Shown here piece after piece: positions 1-9,073 of a DNA stretch of 64,000 nt. This stretch comes from Helicobacter ailurogastricus. Lineage in GTDB: Bacteria; Campylobacterota; Campylobacteria; Campylobacterales; Helicobacteraceae. How positions within the stretch are numbered: position 1 is the first letter of the stretch; every line of letters begins with the position of its first letter. The position numbers and the translations under genes are program-made. The stretch spans positions 173,736 to 237,735 of the forward strand of contig NZ_CDMG01000004.1 in the NCBI RefSeq assembly GCF_001282945.1. Reading direction: 5' to 3'. A model generated the notes under the pieces. That model searched no databases and had not been told where the DNA came from. It saw only the letters and a list, made by a program, of their open reading frames with translations.

Positions 1-313
1 AAAGCACATCCATAACAATTACCCGGGCACAGTCGGTGCAAAAGGGCTTTGCTAGGATTTTTAGCCACTAAGGGGTGCATACGGGTAATCTTATGCTAAA
101 ATCCTTGCGCTTTGTTTGGTGTGTGTGTCGGGGTTTTTACCATTTTGGGCGGGCGTTGTTGGCTCTGTGTAACCCCAAAAACTTAAAAGCTTTATTCAAG
201 CGCAACAAACCCACCCCCTAAATCAAAAAGCGTTGTAGGCATCAGTGCATAACATGCTAAAATCCAAGGATGTTAGCACATTTTAAGACCCAATTTTTAT
301 TTCCTTTGGAGGG
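1..313. other. left-edge stretch upstream of dnaB, no firm gene
   Basis: I see no well supported gene here. On the minus strand a frame opens with ATG at 80-78 and runs off the left edge without a stop; it includes a short cysteine-rich stretch (CPGNCYGC), so it could be the first 26 codons of a leftward gene, but that is too little to name. Plus-strand frames ending at 55 and 71 could equally be the tail of a gene. The rest, 81-313, reads as spacer holding two copies of the string TGCTAAAATCC, each usable as an extended -10 element. Confidence 0.3.
255..263 (+). promoter_or_regulatory. extended -10 promoter before dnaB
   Basis: TGCTAAAAT matches the extended -10 form used by the main sigma factor of Helicobacter (no clear -35 is expected). 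Transcription would start near 270 and give a leader of about 50 bases with the ribosome site GGAGG at 308-312. The same string, followed by CC, also occurs near 94-104. Confidence 0.5.
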
Positions 314-319
314 GTGTTT

Positions 320-1801
320 ATGGATTTAGCGATGAATGTGGATGAGGGCTTGATCTCAATGGAGAGGGCGGTGCTCTCTGCGCTCTTAGACAAGCAAGAC
401 TATGAAGCCTTTGCAACCCAGTTGCACCCTTCTGATTTTTACTACCCCATCCACCAGCTTCTTTTTGAATTTTGCCAAGAATTGTACTTGGAGCAAAAAC
501 CCGTAGATGCGCGTTTTTTAAAGCAAAAAATCCAAATGCGCAACAATGAACAAGCTTTAGAGGCTTTAAGCATCATTTTAGGGACAAGCCCCCTTGCGGA
601 TTTGCAAGCCTACATCCGCGCCATTAAAGACGCTACTTTGCGGCGGCATCTGTTGCAACTCTCTTTAGACATCCGCACACAATGCTACCAAGACAAGGCG
701 ACAGAAGGCATTTTAGACAACATCGAAGCTACACTTTATCAAATGTCTTTGGAAAATAGCCCCGGGGGGTTTAAAGATGTGAGGCGGGTGGTGAAAGACA
801 CGCTCACTTTAATCAAAGAGGCCAAAGAGAAAGGCAACCAAAAGCTCACAGGGCTAGACACCGGTTTTTACGAATTAAACGAAAAAACGGGGGGGTTTCA
901 ACCCGGCGATTTGGTGGTGATTGGGGCGCGGCCGAGCATGGGCAAAACAAGTTTGGTGCTTAATTTAGCCCAAACAACCCTTAACCATAGACAAGGCGTG
1001 GCAATTTTTAGCATGGAAATGGGAGCAGAGCAGCTCATGATGCGCATGCTCTCTAGCAACACTTCTTTACATTTACACGATCTCAAAATAGGCAATTGTA
1101 ACGATGAGGATTGGGAGAAACTGGCTTTCCACGCAGAGGCCATGAATCACAAACCGCTTTTTATTGACGATGTGAGCTTGCTGACGATACAGCACATCCG
1201 CTCTAAATTGCGCCAATTAAAAAACAAACACCCCGAAGTCGCCCTAGCCATCATCGATTATTTGCAACTGATGAGCGGCGAGAAGGGGGATTTAAAGCGC
1301 AACGAACAAATTGCCCAAATCAGTCGGGGGCTTAAAACCCTAGCCAGAGAGCTAAATGTCACCATCATCGCCTTATCCCAACTCAACCGCGCCTTAGAGA
1401 GTCGAGAGGATAGACGACCGATTTTATCCGACTTGAAAGAGAGCGGAGCTATCGAGCAAGATGCCGACCAAGTGCTGTTTCTCTACCGCGATGAGGTTTA
1501 TAAAAAACGCGACCAAAACGACCGCCTAGCCAAGTTGCGCAAAGAAGGCAAGGATGAGGAAGCTAAGAAGTTAGAGAAACAATTTTACGAGGAAAAACAA
1601 GCCCACTATGAGGCCAATCAGGGCGTGGAGGGCGCAGAAATCATTTTGGCTAAGAATCGTAACGGCGACATTGGCACCATAAAAATAGGCTTTAATAAAT
1701 CCTTTACCCGTTTTCAAGACCTGTCTAAAAAGGCAGATGAGCAGGGGGATCAAACGCCCACAAACATGGCCATGCCCATCATTGATGGTATCCCCTTCTA
1801 A
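320..1801 (+). CDS. dnaB: replicative DNA helicase DnaB
   Basis: Hexameric helicase that unwinds DNA at the replication fork. The N-terminal DnaB domain covers about residues 10-115, and the RecA-like ATPase domain follows with a Walker A (GARPSMGKTS, about 202-211) and the Walker B/IDYLQL stretch near 310. Length 493 aa is close to the usual Helicobacter size. I chose ATG 320 because GGAGG at 308-312 lies 7 bases upstream; GTG 314 would sit too near the ribosome site, and ATG 332 is also possible. It is the first gene of a long overlapped run and its end overlaps comEC, the order known from H. pylori. Confidence 0.96.
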   Translation: MDLAMNVDEGLISMERAVLSALLDKQDYEAFATQLHPSDFYYPIHQLLFEFCQELYLEQKPVDARFLKQKIQMRNNEQALEALSIILGTSPLADLQAYIRAIKDATLRRHLLQLSLDIRTQCYQDKATEGILDNIEATLYQMSLENSPGGFKDVRRVVKDTLTLIKEAKEKGNQKLTGLDTGFYELNEKTGGFQPGDLVVIGARPSMGKTSLVLNLAQTTLNHRQGVAIFSMEMGAEQLMMRMLSSNTSLHLHDLKIGNCNDEDWEKLAFHAEAMNHKPLFIDDVSLLTIQHIRSKLRQLKNKHPEVALAIIDYLQLMSGEKGDLKRNEQIAQISRGLKTLARELNVTIIALSQLNRALESREDRRPILSDLKESGAIEQDADQVLFLYRDEVYKKRDQNDRLAKLRKEGKDEEAKKLEKQFYEEKQAHYEANQGVEGAEIILAKNRNGDIGTIKIGFNKSFTRFQDLSKKADEQGDQTPTNMAMPIIDGIPF

Positions 1802-3041
1802 CAACTCCATTCTTCTACTACAAAGCCCCAAAGAAAAGGTGTGCGCCTTGGCCTTTTTGCTCGCCCTGTGTGCCTTTTCTTTTGCCTTGAAATACCAAGA
1901 ATACCGCACACTTTCAAGCAAGAAACCCCTAGAATTGCACGCTCAGGTAGTGTTGCAATACCCAAAAAACGACTATTTTGTGTTAAAACTCAAAGACGCG
2001 CATGGCAATAATTTTTACACCACAAGCAAAGAAGACATCAAGGATTTGACCCACAGCTTTGTAAAAGCGTGGGGCAAAATGCGCCCTTGTTCCTTTTGGC
2101 AATTCTTAAAAGCTTGCTATTTTTACACCTTTAGGTTGTCCCTAAGCCCAAAGGACGACCCCACCATCTTGTGGCGCAATTTTATAAACGCCCAACACAC
2201 AAGCCCGCTGATGGCAAATTTTTATAGGACTTTATTTTTGGCCGACCCCCTAGATAAAAACTTAAGGCAAGTGGTGGTGGGTTTTGGGGTGAGCCATTTA
2301 ATCGCCATCAGCGGGTTTCACCTAGGGGTTTTGAGCGCGTTTTTCTTTTACCTCTTGAGCCCGCCTTATCAATTTTTACAACAACGCTACTTTCCTTATA
2401 GAAACCGCTATTTTGACTTAATGGCGGGGGTGCTGGTGCTTTTATTGGGCTATCTCATTTTGCTCCACTTCCAGCCCGCTTTTTTAAGGGCATTTGTCAT
2501 GGCCTTAGTGGGCTTTATCTTGGTTTATGGCGGGGTGGCTTTGGTGCGTTTCGAGCTTTTGGGTTTGAGTGGATTGGCGTGTTTAGCCTTTGAGCCGTCT
2601 TTTGTGCGCCATGCAGGCTTTTGGCTCTCTATCGGTGGAGTGTTTTACATCTTTTTATTCATCAAGCACATGCCTAAAATGCCCGTTTGGCTCTACGCTT
2701 TGTTGTTTAACAGCTTGATTTTTATCCAAATGTTGCCCTTGGTGCATGCCTTCTTTGCCCCCTTTGGGGTGGCACAACTTAGCGGCATTGTGCTCTCCTT
2801 TGTCTTTGTGGTCTTTTTCCCCTTAGTGCTTAGTTTGCATGCGCTGCACTTGGGCGGGCTTTTAGATCCTTACTTGCTCCCCCTAGCGCATTTGTCCTTG
2901 CATTTAAAGTCCTTTTTCACCCCCTCTTGGTTTTTGCTCCCCTATTTATTTTTATCGCTTTTGAGCGTGCGTTTTATGTGGGCGTATGTGGCTTTGGGTG
3001 TGGCTGGTGTGGGGCTGTTGCTCTATCTGTTGATTTTCTAA
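1785..3041 (+). CDS. comEC: ComEC/Rec2 DNA-uptake channel protein
   Basis: Inner-membrane channel that carries single-stranded DNA into the cytoplasm during natural transformation. The 418 aa protein has an N-terminal TM segment, a soluble stretch, the competence-domain motif (GVSHLIAISGFHLG, about 170-183), and then a series of hydrophobic helices to the C-terminus. There is no metallo-beta-lactamase domain at the end, as in other short epsilonproteobacterial forms. ATG 1785 overlaps the end of dnaB (stop 1799-1801) by 17 bases, pointing to translational coupling; an in-frame start at 1737 would overlap far more and lacks a ribosome site. The comB9-comB10 genes at the other end of the window serve the same pathway. 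Confidence 0.88.
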   Translation: MVSPSNNSILLLQSPKEKVCALAFLLALCAFSFALKYQEYRTLSSKKPLELHAQVVLQYPKNDYFVLKLKDAHGNNFYTTSKEDIKDLTHSFVKAWGKMRPCSFWQFLKACYFYTFRLSLSPKDDPTILWRNFINAQHTSPLMANFYRTLFLADPLDKNLRQVVVGFGVSHLIAISGFHLGVLSAFFFYLLSPPYQFLQQRYFPYRNRYFDLMAGVLVLLLGYLILLHFQPAFLRAFVMALVGFILVYGGVALVRFELLGLSGLACLAFEPSFVRHAGFWLSIGGVFYIFLFIKHMPKMPVWLYALLFNSLIFIQMLPLVHAFFAPFGVAQLSGIVLSFVFVVFFPLVLSLHALHLGGLLDPYLLPLAHLSLHLKSFFTPSWFLLPYLFLSLLSVRFMWAYVALGVAGVGLLLYLLIF

Positions 3042-3077
3042 TTTTATGTTAAAATAGGGATTTTCAAAGAGGTTTTG

Positions 3078-3950
3078 ATGTTGGAAAAGCTCAAGCTTTT
3101 GGGTAACTTGGTCGCCATCGAGCACACCGTTTTTTCAGGCATGTTTATTTTAATCGCCCTTGTGGTGGCTGGCCTGCAAGTACACTTGGGGGTTGTAGCG
3201 GGCCTACAAACTCTCTTGCTTTGCGCCCTAGCCTTGCTCTTTGCGCGCAATTTTGCGATGGGCTTTAACCGCCTAGTCGATCGCAAATTTGATATAAAAA
3301 ATAAACGCACCCAAAACCGCCCCAGTGTGGATGGGCGCATAAATTTAACGACATTGCGGGTGTTTTGCGTGGCTAATGCGCTGTGCTTTGTGGGCGTGAG
3401 CTATGCGATCAACGCTTTGGCTTTTAAACTCTCGTTGCCCTTTTTGGCAATCTTGGCCGGCTACTCTTACATGAAACGCTTTAGCTACTTGGCGCACTTG
3501 GTGCTGGGCGTGTGTTTGGGGCTAGCCCCCATTGCGGGCGTGGTGGCGGTGCTTGGCACCATCCCGCTTTGGAGTGTGTGGCTTGCCTTTGGCGTGGCGT
3601 TTTGGGTCGCTGGCTTTGACTTGCTCTATTCCTTGCAAGATGTAGAGTTTGATCGCAAAGAGGGGCTTTATTCTGTACCGGCCGTCTTTGGAGAGCAGGT
3701 TACGCTTTGGGTGTCTAGGACATGCCATGCTTTGGCCGTGCTTCTTTGGGCAAGCTTTGTGCATAGCGCACATTTAGGAGGCGTGGCGTGGCTGGGCGTG
3801 GGGGTGTGTTTGGGGATTTTAATTTACGAGCAGTGGCTGGTGCTGAAAGACTTTAAAAACATCCCCAAAGCCTTTTTTGTGACGAATGGGTATTTGGGGG
3901 TCGTGTTTTTGGGCTTTGTTGTCATGGATCGGGGCTTGGCTTGGATTTAA
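3078..3950 (+). CDS. mqnP: UbiA-family prenyltransferase, probably MqnP of menaquinone synthesis
   Basis: Membrane prenyltransferase that attaches the polyprenyl chain to the aromatic precursor of menaquinone. Helicobacter makes menaquinone through the futalosine route, in which this protein is called MqnP; older annotation says 4-hydroxybenzoate octaprenyltransferase. Visible are the first Asp-rich motif (NRLVDRKFD, about residues 62-70), a second one (YSLQDVEFDRKEG, about 190-202) and about eight hydrophobic helices. ATG 3078 follows AAAGAGG at 3066-3072. The next gene begins inside its last codons. Confidence 0.88.
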   Translation: MLEKLKLLGNLVAIEHTVFSGMFILIALVVAGLQVHLGVVAGLQTLLLCALALLFARNFAMGFNRLVDRKFDIKNKRTQNRPSVDGRINLTTLRVFCVANALCFVGVSYAINALAFKLSLPFLAILAGYSYMKRFSYLAHLVLGVCLGLAPIAGVVAVLGTIPLWSVWLAFGVAFWVAGFDLLYSLQDVEFDRKEGLYSVPAVFGEQVTLWVSRTCHALAVLLWASFVHSAHLGGVAWLGVGVCLGILIYEQWLVLKDFKNIPKAFFVTNGYLGVVFLGFVVMDRGLAWI

Positions 3951-4489
3951 ACGTGTGCAGGCAACTTTGCCAAGAGCATGGGCATTTTACCCGCCTTGTG
4001 GCGGTGTCCTTGCCCCTAGAGTTTGCCCCTTTGCAAGCCGCGCATGAAAACGAGTATTTGCAATTAGGGCGGGCCGATGGCGGTTTCAATGCCCCTTGGG
4101 AGGTCTTTTACGGCAAAGATCGGGAGGACATCATTTTTAAAGCCCTCGCAGACATTTATAAGAAACTCATCCACATTGAGCGGTACTTGCACGAGAAAGA
4201 CACCGCCTATTTGCCCTTAGAGGGGGCGGGGGTCGTGGGGGCTTTAGGGCATGGGGTTTTAGGCGTGGCTGATGGGGAGTTTAGCTTAGGAAAGCTTTAT
4301 TACATGCGCACTAGACTCCCCCAAACCCCTTACAGAAGGCTAGGCTTCATCGCTAAAGCCTTCACCCCCATGTTGCTGAGTGTGGAGCGCATGCATTCCG
4401 CAGACATTAAAGATTGGGACAACCACATCGCCCAAAGAGAGTTAGAAAGTTTAAATGATAGAAAGGCTATGCATGGACTTGAATTTTAA
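3941..4489 (+). CDS. conserved Helicobacter protein of unknown function
   Basis: I do not recognise a family. The protein is 182 aa if it starts at TTG 3941 (overlapping mqnP by 10 bases) or 178 aa from GTG 3953 just after the mqnP stop; the sequence does not decide. It is soluble, has no signal peptide, and contains a conserved-looking core with FYGKDREDIIF and ADIYKKLIHIERYL (about 55-85) and a Gly-rich segment at 100-115. Its place between ubiA and psd matches two uncharacterised genes in the H. pylori order. Its 3' end overlaps the next gene by 17 bases. Confidence 0.75.
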   Translation: MDLNVCRQLCQEHGHFTRLVAVSLPLEFAPLQAAHENEYLQLGRADGGFNAPWEVFYGKDREDIIFKALADIYKKLIHIERYLHEKDTAYLPLEGAGVVGALGHGVLGVADGEFSLGKLYYMRTRLPQTPYRRLGFIAKAFTPMLLSVERMHSADIKDWDNHIAQRELESLNDRKAMHGLEF

Positions 4490-4994
4490 TGAAGTGATGT
4501 GGATTGTAGGGGGAGGGGTCGTTTTGGTGTTTATCTGCCTAGTGGCTTACAGCCATTTAAAGGATAAAGAGTTTGCGAGCAAAACGAAACAACTAGAAAA
4601 AGCCCTAGACACCATCAACCAAGAGATTTACAAAATCCGCAAGTGGATCCAAGAAAACGAAATGCAAGCCGAGTTCAACGCCTCGAATATCAGTACAAAT
4701 GTCAAAAACGAGGTCAATACAAGTTTAAACACCAATTTAAGCAATCTCTACAACCACTTGCAAGAAATCCAAGACACCATGCACAAAGACAGAGACTATT
4801 TGGAGGAAAAAATCATCGTCTTAGAGAATAAATTTAAAGAATTGGGGCACTTCACGCCGGGCAGTGACGACATCGATGAAAAGCGCGTGATTCAGCTTTT
4901 TCGAGATGGACACAGCATCGACTCCATTGCCAAGGAATTGCGAATCAGCAAGGGGCAGATTGAATTTGTGTTGAAGTTGGCGGATTTACAATAG
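4473..4994 (+). CDS. membrane-anchored coiled-coil protein with C-terminal helix-turn-helix-like tail
   Basis: Function unknown. The 173 aa protein has one N-terminal TM helix (about residues 7-25), a long charged helical stretch with heptad character (about 30-125), and a C-terminal segment (about 135-170) that reads like a small helix-turn-helix (LFRDGHSIDSIAKELRISKG). A DNA- or protein-binding tail on a membrane anchor is suggested. ATG 4473 is chosen because GAAAGG at 4460-4465 lies 7 bases upstream; ATG 4455 has no ribosome site. It overlaps its upstream neighbour and shares one base with the psd start (TAGTG). Confidence 0.78.
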   Translation: MDLNFNEVMWIVGGGVVLVFICLVAYSHLKDKEFASKTKQLEKALDTINQEIYKIRKWIQENEMQAEFNASNISTNVKNEVNTSLNTNLSNLYNHLQEIQDTMHKDRDYLEEKIIVLENKFKELGHFTPGSDDIDEKRVIQLFRDGHSIDSIAKELRISKGQIEFVLKLADLQ

Positions 4995-5794
4995 TGGCGC
5001 AGAGCAACACCCTATCACGGCTTTTTGGCAAATTCGCTAAACACGCCTTTATCCCTCCCGTGCAAAGGTTGATCAACGCCGTTTATGTCCGCATTTTTGG
5101 CATTAATTTAAACGGCTTTGCCCCCCTAAAAAGCTACTCCACCCTAAACGCTCTCTTTACAAGGGAGCTTAAAACCCCCCGCCCCATTGATTCCAACCCC
5201 GCTAGTTTAATCTCCCCCTGTGATGGCTTGGTGCGCGCGTGCGGGGCCATAGAGCATAATTTGGCCCTACAAATCAAGGGCATGAGTTATCGAGTGGGTG
5301 AGTTGCTGGGGCAAAACGAAAACTTAGAAAATTACAGCTATTTTAATTTTTACCTATCGCCCAGAGATTACCACCGCTTCCACGCCCCCTGTGATTTGCA
5401 GGTTACAGAGGTGCGCCACTTTTGTGGGGAGCTGCTGCCCGTGAATGCCCCCGCTTTAAAAAAACACCAAAAGCTGTTTATCCGCAACGAGCGGGTCGTG
5501 GTGGTGGCGCAAGATCATCGGGGAGAGATTTTATATTTTGTGGCGGTGGGGGCGCTCAATGTGGGGCAAATTGTGCTTAACTTCGATTCAAGCATACGCA
5601 CCAACGCTAAAATCAAGCCAAACCCCCAAATTTACACCTACACCCCCCCCATCGCTTTAAAAAAGGGCGCGGAGTTGGGGCGCTTTGAGATGGGCTCGAC
5701 CATTGTGTTGTTTGTGTCCAATGCGGCGTTAAACACAAGCGTGGAGCAACAAGTGCTTTTCTCGGCACCCATAGGTCTTTTAAAGGGGCTTTGA
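4994..5794 (+). CDS. psd: phosphatidylserine decarboxylase proenzyme
   Basis: Makes phosphatidylethanolamine from phosphatidylserine at the inner membrane. The proenzyme cleaves itself at the GST site, and the new N-terminal Ser becomes the pyruvoyl group; here the site is in MGSTIVLF, about residues 235-237. The family motif [11 protein letters not shown] is at about 118-128. Start is GTG 4994, overlapping the previous stop by one base. Length 266 aa is typical for the short proteobacterial form. A run of eight C bases at 5643-5650 falls in the coding region and is about the background length in this window. Confidence 0.94.
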   Translation: MAQSNTLSRLFGKFAKHAFIPPVQRLINAVYVRIFGINLNGFAPLKSYSTLNALFTRELKTPRPIDSNPASLISPCDGLVRACGAIEHNLALQIKGMSYRVGELLGQNENLENYSYFNFYLSPRDYHRFHAPCDLQVTEVRHFCGELLPVNAPALKKHQKLFIRNERVVVVAQDHRGEILYFVAVGALNVGQIVLNFDSSIRTNAKIKPNPQIYTYTPPIALKKGAELGRFEMGSTIVLFVSNAALNTSVEQQVLFSAPIGLLKGL

Positions 5795-6777
5795 TGCGTG
5801 GCACACAGATTAAACAGCTTTTAAAGGATTTAGACGCGCTCTTGGTGGCGCATTTTTACCAAAAGGATCGCATCGTCGCTTTGGCCGACATTGTGGGCGA
5901 CAGCTTGCAATTGGCCCAAAAGGCGAGCGCTAGCCCTAAAAATCTTGTGGTCTTTTGTGGAGTGGGCTTTATGGGCGAGAGCTTAAAAATCCTAGCCCCG
6001 CAAAAAGAGGTCATCATGCCCAAGCTGGCGTGTTGCTCTATGGCAAAAATGCTTGAAGGGGCGGATTTTGATACAAGCCTAGAGCAACTTAGAAGCTTAG
6101 GCATTGAAGATCTCTTGCCCATCACTTACATTAACTCCAGCGCACGCATTAAAGCGAAGGTCGGCAAGGCGGGGGGTTTTGTTTGCACGAGCGCCAATGC
6201 GTCTAAGATTTTTGCACACGCGCAAAAATCTCAACAAAAAATCTTTTTCTTGCCCGATCGCTGTTTGGGGGTGAATTTAGCCCGCATGCACGGGCTTAAA
6301 AGCGCAATTCTAGGGCTAGATGGCCCTGAAACAATTAAAGAGGCTGAGGTCATTTGTTACAATGGCTTTTGCGCCGTGCATCAGCTTTTTAAGCCCAGCG
6401 ACATAGAGTTTTTCCGCCAAAAATACCCCGATATTTTAATCGCCGTGCATCCCGAGTGCGCCCCTGAAGTGGTGCAGCTTGCCGACTTTGTGGGCTCAAC
6501 CAGCCAAATTATAAACTTCGTGCAAAACTTGCCCTTAGAGCAAAAAGTCGCCGTAGGCACGGAAATTAACTTGATCAAACGCCTACGGCCCAAAAACACC
6601 TATGTGCTCTCCAGCAGTGTACCCGAGTGCCCCACCATGAACGAAACCGACCTAGACGACTTGTTTTCGGTGCTCAAAGCCTATAAAAACCACAGCCCCT
6701 ATAATTGCATCAGCGTAGAAGCTGAAGTGGCGAAGTGGGCGAAAGTGGCGTTAGATAAAATGATGGAGCTTTCATGA
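5794..6777 (+). CDS. nadA: quinolinate synthase A
   Basis: Condenses iminoaspartate with dihydroxyacetone phosphate to quinolinate, the first dedicated precursor of NAD. It is a [4Fe-4S] enzyme, and candidate ligand cysteines stand in LACCSMAK (about 80), YNGFCAVH (about 195) and [11 protein letters not shown] (about 283). Length 327 aa fits the family. ATG 5794 shares one base with the psd stop (TGATG). It is coupled by an ATGA overlap to nadC, so the two steps are made together. No nadB is present in the window. Confidence 0.96.
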   Translation: MRGTQIKQLLKDLDALLVAHFYQKDRIVALADIVGDSLQLAQKASASPKNLVVFCGVGFMGESLKILAPQKEVIMPKLACCSMAKMLEGADFDTSLEQLRSLGIEDLLPITYINSSARIKAKVGKAGGFVCTSANASKIFAHAQKSQQKIFFLPDRCLGVNLARMHGLKSAILGLDGPETIKEAEVICYNGFCAVHQLFKPSDIEFFRQKYPDILIAVHPECAPEVVQLADFVGSTSQIINFVQNLPLEQKVAVGTEINLIKRLRPKNTYVLSSSVPECPTMNETDLDDLFSVLKAYKNHSPYNCISVEAEVAKWAKVALDKMMELS

Positions 6778-7598
6778 AAGATTTACAAATACGGGCATTT
6801 TTACAAGATTGTTTGGCCGAGGATTTGGGAGCAGGGGATTTGTTTGCCCGCTTGGTGGAGTCTAAAGAAGTGCAAGCGGTGGTGCTCTCCAAAGATAGTG
6901 GGGTGTTTTCAGGGCAGGTTTATGCCACAGAGCTTTTAGAAATGATGGGGGTGAAATATGCGTGGAAAATTAACGACAAAGAGCACTTTAGCCCCAAGCA
7001 AGTTTTATTAGAAGTGGTGGCAGATTGGCGTTTGCTCTTGCAATTAGAGAGGGTGCTTTTAAACATCTTGCAACACAGTAGCGGGATTGCTACAAAAACC
7101 GCCGCCTTTGTGCGCCTCATTCAAGGGCTGCCCATTAGTCTATTAGACACGAGAAAAACCCGTCCGCTTTTAAGGGTGTTTGAAAAGTATTCGGTGCGCA
7201 ATGGTGGGGCAAAAAACCACAGATTAGGCCTAGACGATGCTTTAATGGTGAAAGACACGCACTTAGCCCACATTGGCGATCTTAAAGCCTTCGTGCAAAA
7301 GGCGCGCCAAGAAATCCCATGGACTTCTAAAATCGAAATCGAGTGCAATAGTGTAGAAATGGCGCTCAAGGTCATGCAGGCGGGGGCGGACATTATCATG
7401 TGCGACAACATGGACATTGCGAGCATTAAAGAGGTTGTGGCCGAGCGCAACAAGCACCACCCCTTAGTGCTGCTAGAGGCCAGCGGGAACATCACAGAAG
7501 AAAGCGTGCAGGCCTACGCTCAAAGTGGGGTGGATGCGATCAGCAGTGGGGCTCTCATCCACCAAGCCGTGTGGGTGGATTTTAGTTTTAAAATTTAA
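6774..7598 (+). CDS. nadC: nicotinate-nucleotide pyrophosphorylase (quinolinate phosphoribosyltransferase)
   Basis: Converts quinolinate and PRPP to nicotinate mononucleotide, the step after NadA. The 274 aa protein shows the PRPP/quinolinate-binding stretch LDTRKTRP (about 124-131), [17 protein letters not shown] (about 147-163), the acidic pair in KIEIECNS and the LLEASGNI loop near 232. The start ATG overlaps the nadA stop by four bases. Confidence 0.96.
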   Translation: MKDLQIRAFLQDCLAEDLGAGDLFARLVESKEVQAVVLSKDSGVFSGQVYATELLEMMGVKYAWKINDKEHFSPKQVLLEVVADWRLLLQLERVLLNILQHSSGIATKTAAFVRLIQGLPISLLDTRKTRPLLRVFEKYSVRNGGAKNHRLGLDDALMVKDTHLAHIGDLKAFVQKARQEIPWTSKIEIECNSVEMALKVMQAGADIIMCDNMDIASIKEVVAERNKHHPLVLLEASGNITEESVQAYAQSGVDAISSGALIHQAVWVDFSFKI

Positions 7599-8437
7599 TG
7601 GATTTAGAGCAAGCCTTTTTAAAAACCCTTGAGAGCAGCGGGGTGGTGTGGGGCTTGGGCGATGATGGGGTGCGCTTAGACACCCATCAATGCGTGTATA
7701 TGTTGGACTTATTCAGCGAGGGGGTGCATTTTAAGCGGGGGTGGTTAAATTGCGCACAAATCGGCTATAAGGCGGTGTGCGTGAATGTTTCGGATGCCAT
7801 CGCGATGGCAGCTTGCCCTAAATACGCCTTGCTAGGCCTGCAACTTCCTAGAGGGTGCAATTTAGCAGAGATCAGGCAATTAGTGGCAGGGATCGCTAAG
7901 GCATGCCAAGAATTTAAAATTAAAATTGTGGGAGGGGACACCACGCTAGGCAAGGCCTTAAGTTTAAGCGTTACGCTCATTGCAAAAAGCCCCAAACCCC
8001 TAGAGCGCACAAAAATATGCCCCAAAGATTTATTGGTGCATACGGGCAAGCTCGGGCAGAGTTACAAAGACTTAAGGGCTCTTTTAAGAGGAGGCAGAGT
8101 GTCGCCTAAATCTAAATTTGTCTGCCCCAAACTACAAAACTTGTTAAAATTCATTTTGAGCGTACGCCCCTTTGTGCGTGCAGGGCTTGACATCTCTGAT
8201 GGGCTTTTGGCCGAGTGTAACCGCTTGTCGCGCCTAAACAAGTTGGCTTGCAAATTAGACAAGCCTTACAATAAGGCCTATTTAAGCGGGGAGGAGTATG
8301 AGCTCTTATTGAGCGCGCCCCCTAGACATAAATTAGCTTTGCTTAGACGGGCAAAACAGCAGCGCGTCCAATTAAACTTTGTTGGGGTCGTGTGTCGGGG
8401 ACTCTCGCACTACCGCCCTAAGATTTGGCACGCTTGA
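7598..8437 (+). CDS. thiL: thiamine-monophosphate kinase
   Basis: ATP-dependent kinase that makes thiamine diphosphate from thiamine monophosphate. Family marks are GDDGV near residue 21, LFSEGVHF (about 39-46), VSDAIAMAACP (about 63-73), GGDTT (about 114) and GEEYELLLSAPP (about 231-242). At 279 aa it is a little shorter than common forms. ATG 7598 overlaps the nadC stop by one base, so it is the last gene of the dnaB run. Its 3' end overlaps the convergent gene at 8418 by 20 bases, so no separate terminator fits between them. Confidence 0.88.
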   Translation: MDLEQAFLKTLESSGVVWGLGDDGVRLDTHQCVYMLDLFSEGVHFKRGWLNCAQIGYKAVCVNVSDAIAMAACPKYALLGLQLPRGCNLAEIRQLVAGIAKACQEFKIKIVGGDTTLGKALSLSVTLIAKSPKPLERTKICPKDLLVHTGKLGQSYKDLRALLRGGRVSPKSKFVCPKLQNLLKFILSVRPFVRAGLDISDGLLAECNRLSRLNKLACKLDKPYNKAYLSGEEYELLLSAPPRHKLALLRRAKQQRVQLNFVGVVCRGLSHYRPKIWHA

Positions 8438-8804
8438 GGGCTTGCAGGGCTAAAACCCCCACTAAACACGCCCCAAGCCCCACAAAGTAGGGCAGTGGCA
8501 TTAACAGCTTGGAGTTTAACAAGCCAAAAAGCCCGCCCAAAAACACCGCATAAGCCCCGATCTTAAGCCACCCTAAAGAGGTTTGCACGCCTAACCCAAA
8601 GGCAAAAAACTTAGAGGGTGTAGGCTCTTTGATCTCTTGTAATTTGCGCTTGAGTTGTTTATAGCCGGCCAACAAAATCAATAAAAAACTTAAAAAAGCC
8701 ACCTCAAAACTCAGCACGCCAAGCCCCCCCCAGCGCCATAACACCCCCAAAGCGCACAGGAGATTAAAGCCAAACAAAAGCAAGGCGCACAGATAAGAAC
8801 ACAT
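8418..8804 (-). CDS. small four-TM membrane protein, unknown
   Basis: I do not recognise a family. The 128 aa protein has about four hydrophobic helices (residues 3-22, 27-47, 72-95, 100-120) with a Lys/Glu-rich cytoplasmic-type loop between the second and third. It begins in the stop codon of atpZ (one-base overlap), so it is probably co-transcribed with hemL and atpZ. A role beside the ATP synthase assembly protein is possible only by position. Confidence 0.65.
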   Translation of the reverse strand: MCSYLCALLLFGFNLLCALGVLWRWGGLGVLSFEVAFLSFLLILLAGYKQLKRKLQEIKEPTPSKFFAFGLGVQTSLGWLKIGAYAVFLGGLFGLLNSKLLMPLPYFVGLGACLVGVLALQALKRAKS

Positions 8805-9073
8805 TAAAGGGGTCTGTATTTGGGATCGTTAGCCAAATCGTCTAACTCTTTTTTTGTCTGTTTGTAGGCCTTATAGACATTTAAGAGCGCTCCCCCCACG
8901 CCCCAAAAAACGCCTAGCCAAAAAAGCCAAGCCAGCCCAGTTAATTTCACCAAACCATAGCCAATGCCCACGCCCAACAAGAGCGCAACAACGATAGAAA
9001 TGCCCAAACTCAAGGCGTTAGCCCCCTCAACGATGGGTTTAAATTTAGGGTCAGATTTGGTTTTGGATTTCAT
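8804..9073 (-). CDS. atpZ: AtpZ/AtpI-family protein
   Basis: The 89 aa protein has the layout of AtpZ/AtpI proteins that accompany F-type ATP synthase: a short polar N-terminus, two TM helices with Gly-rich packing (about 22-42 and 46-66) and a charged tail. In other bacteria the family helps assemble the c-ring or carries magnesium; which applies here is unknown. No atp genes are next to it. The start lies 23 bases inside hemL, an overlap also suggesting coupling. The C-terminal charged segment [13 protein letters not shown] is typical of the family. Confidence 0.72.
   Translation of the reverse strand: MKSKTKSDPKFKPIVEGANALSLGISIVVALLLGVGIGYGLVKLTGLAWLFWLGVFWGVGGALLNVYKAYKQTKKELDDLANDPKYRPL

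Noticed and set aside
8418-8437. Overlap of thiL and the convergent membrane gene as a sign that one is false
   Set aside because: Both frames have good support (thiL motifs; TM pattern and coupling of the other gene), and short tail-to-tail overlaps also occur at asd (19070-19083).
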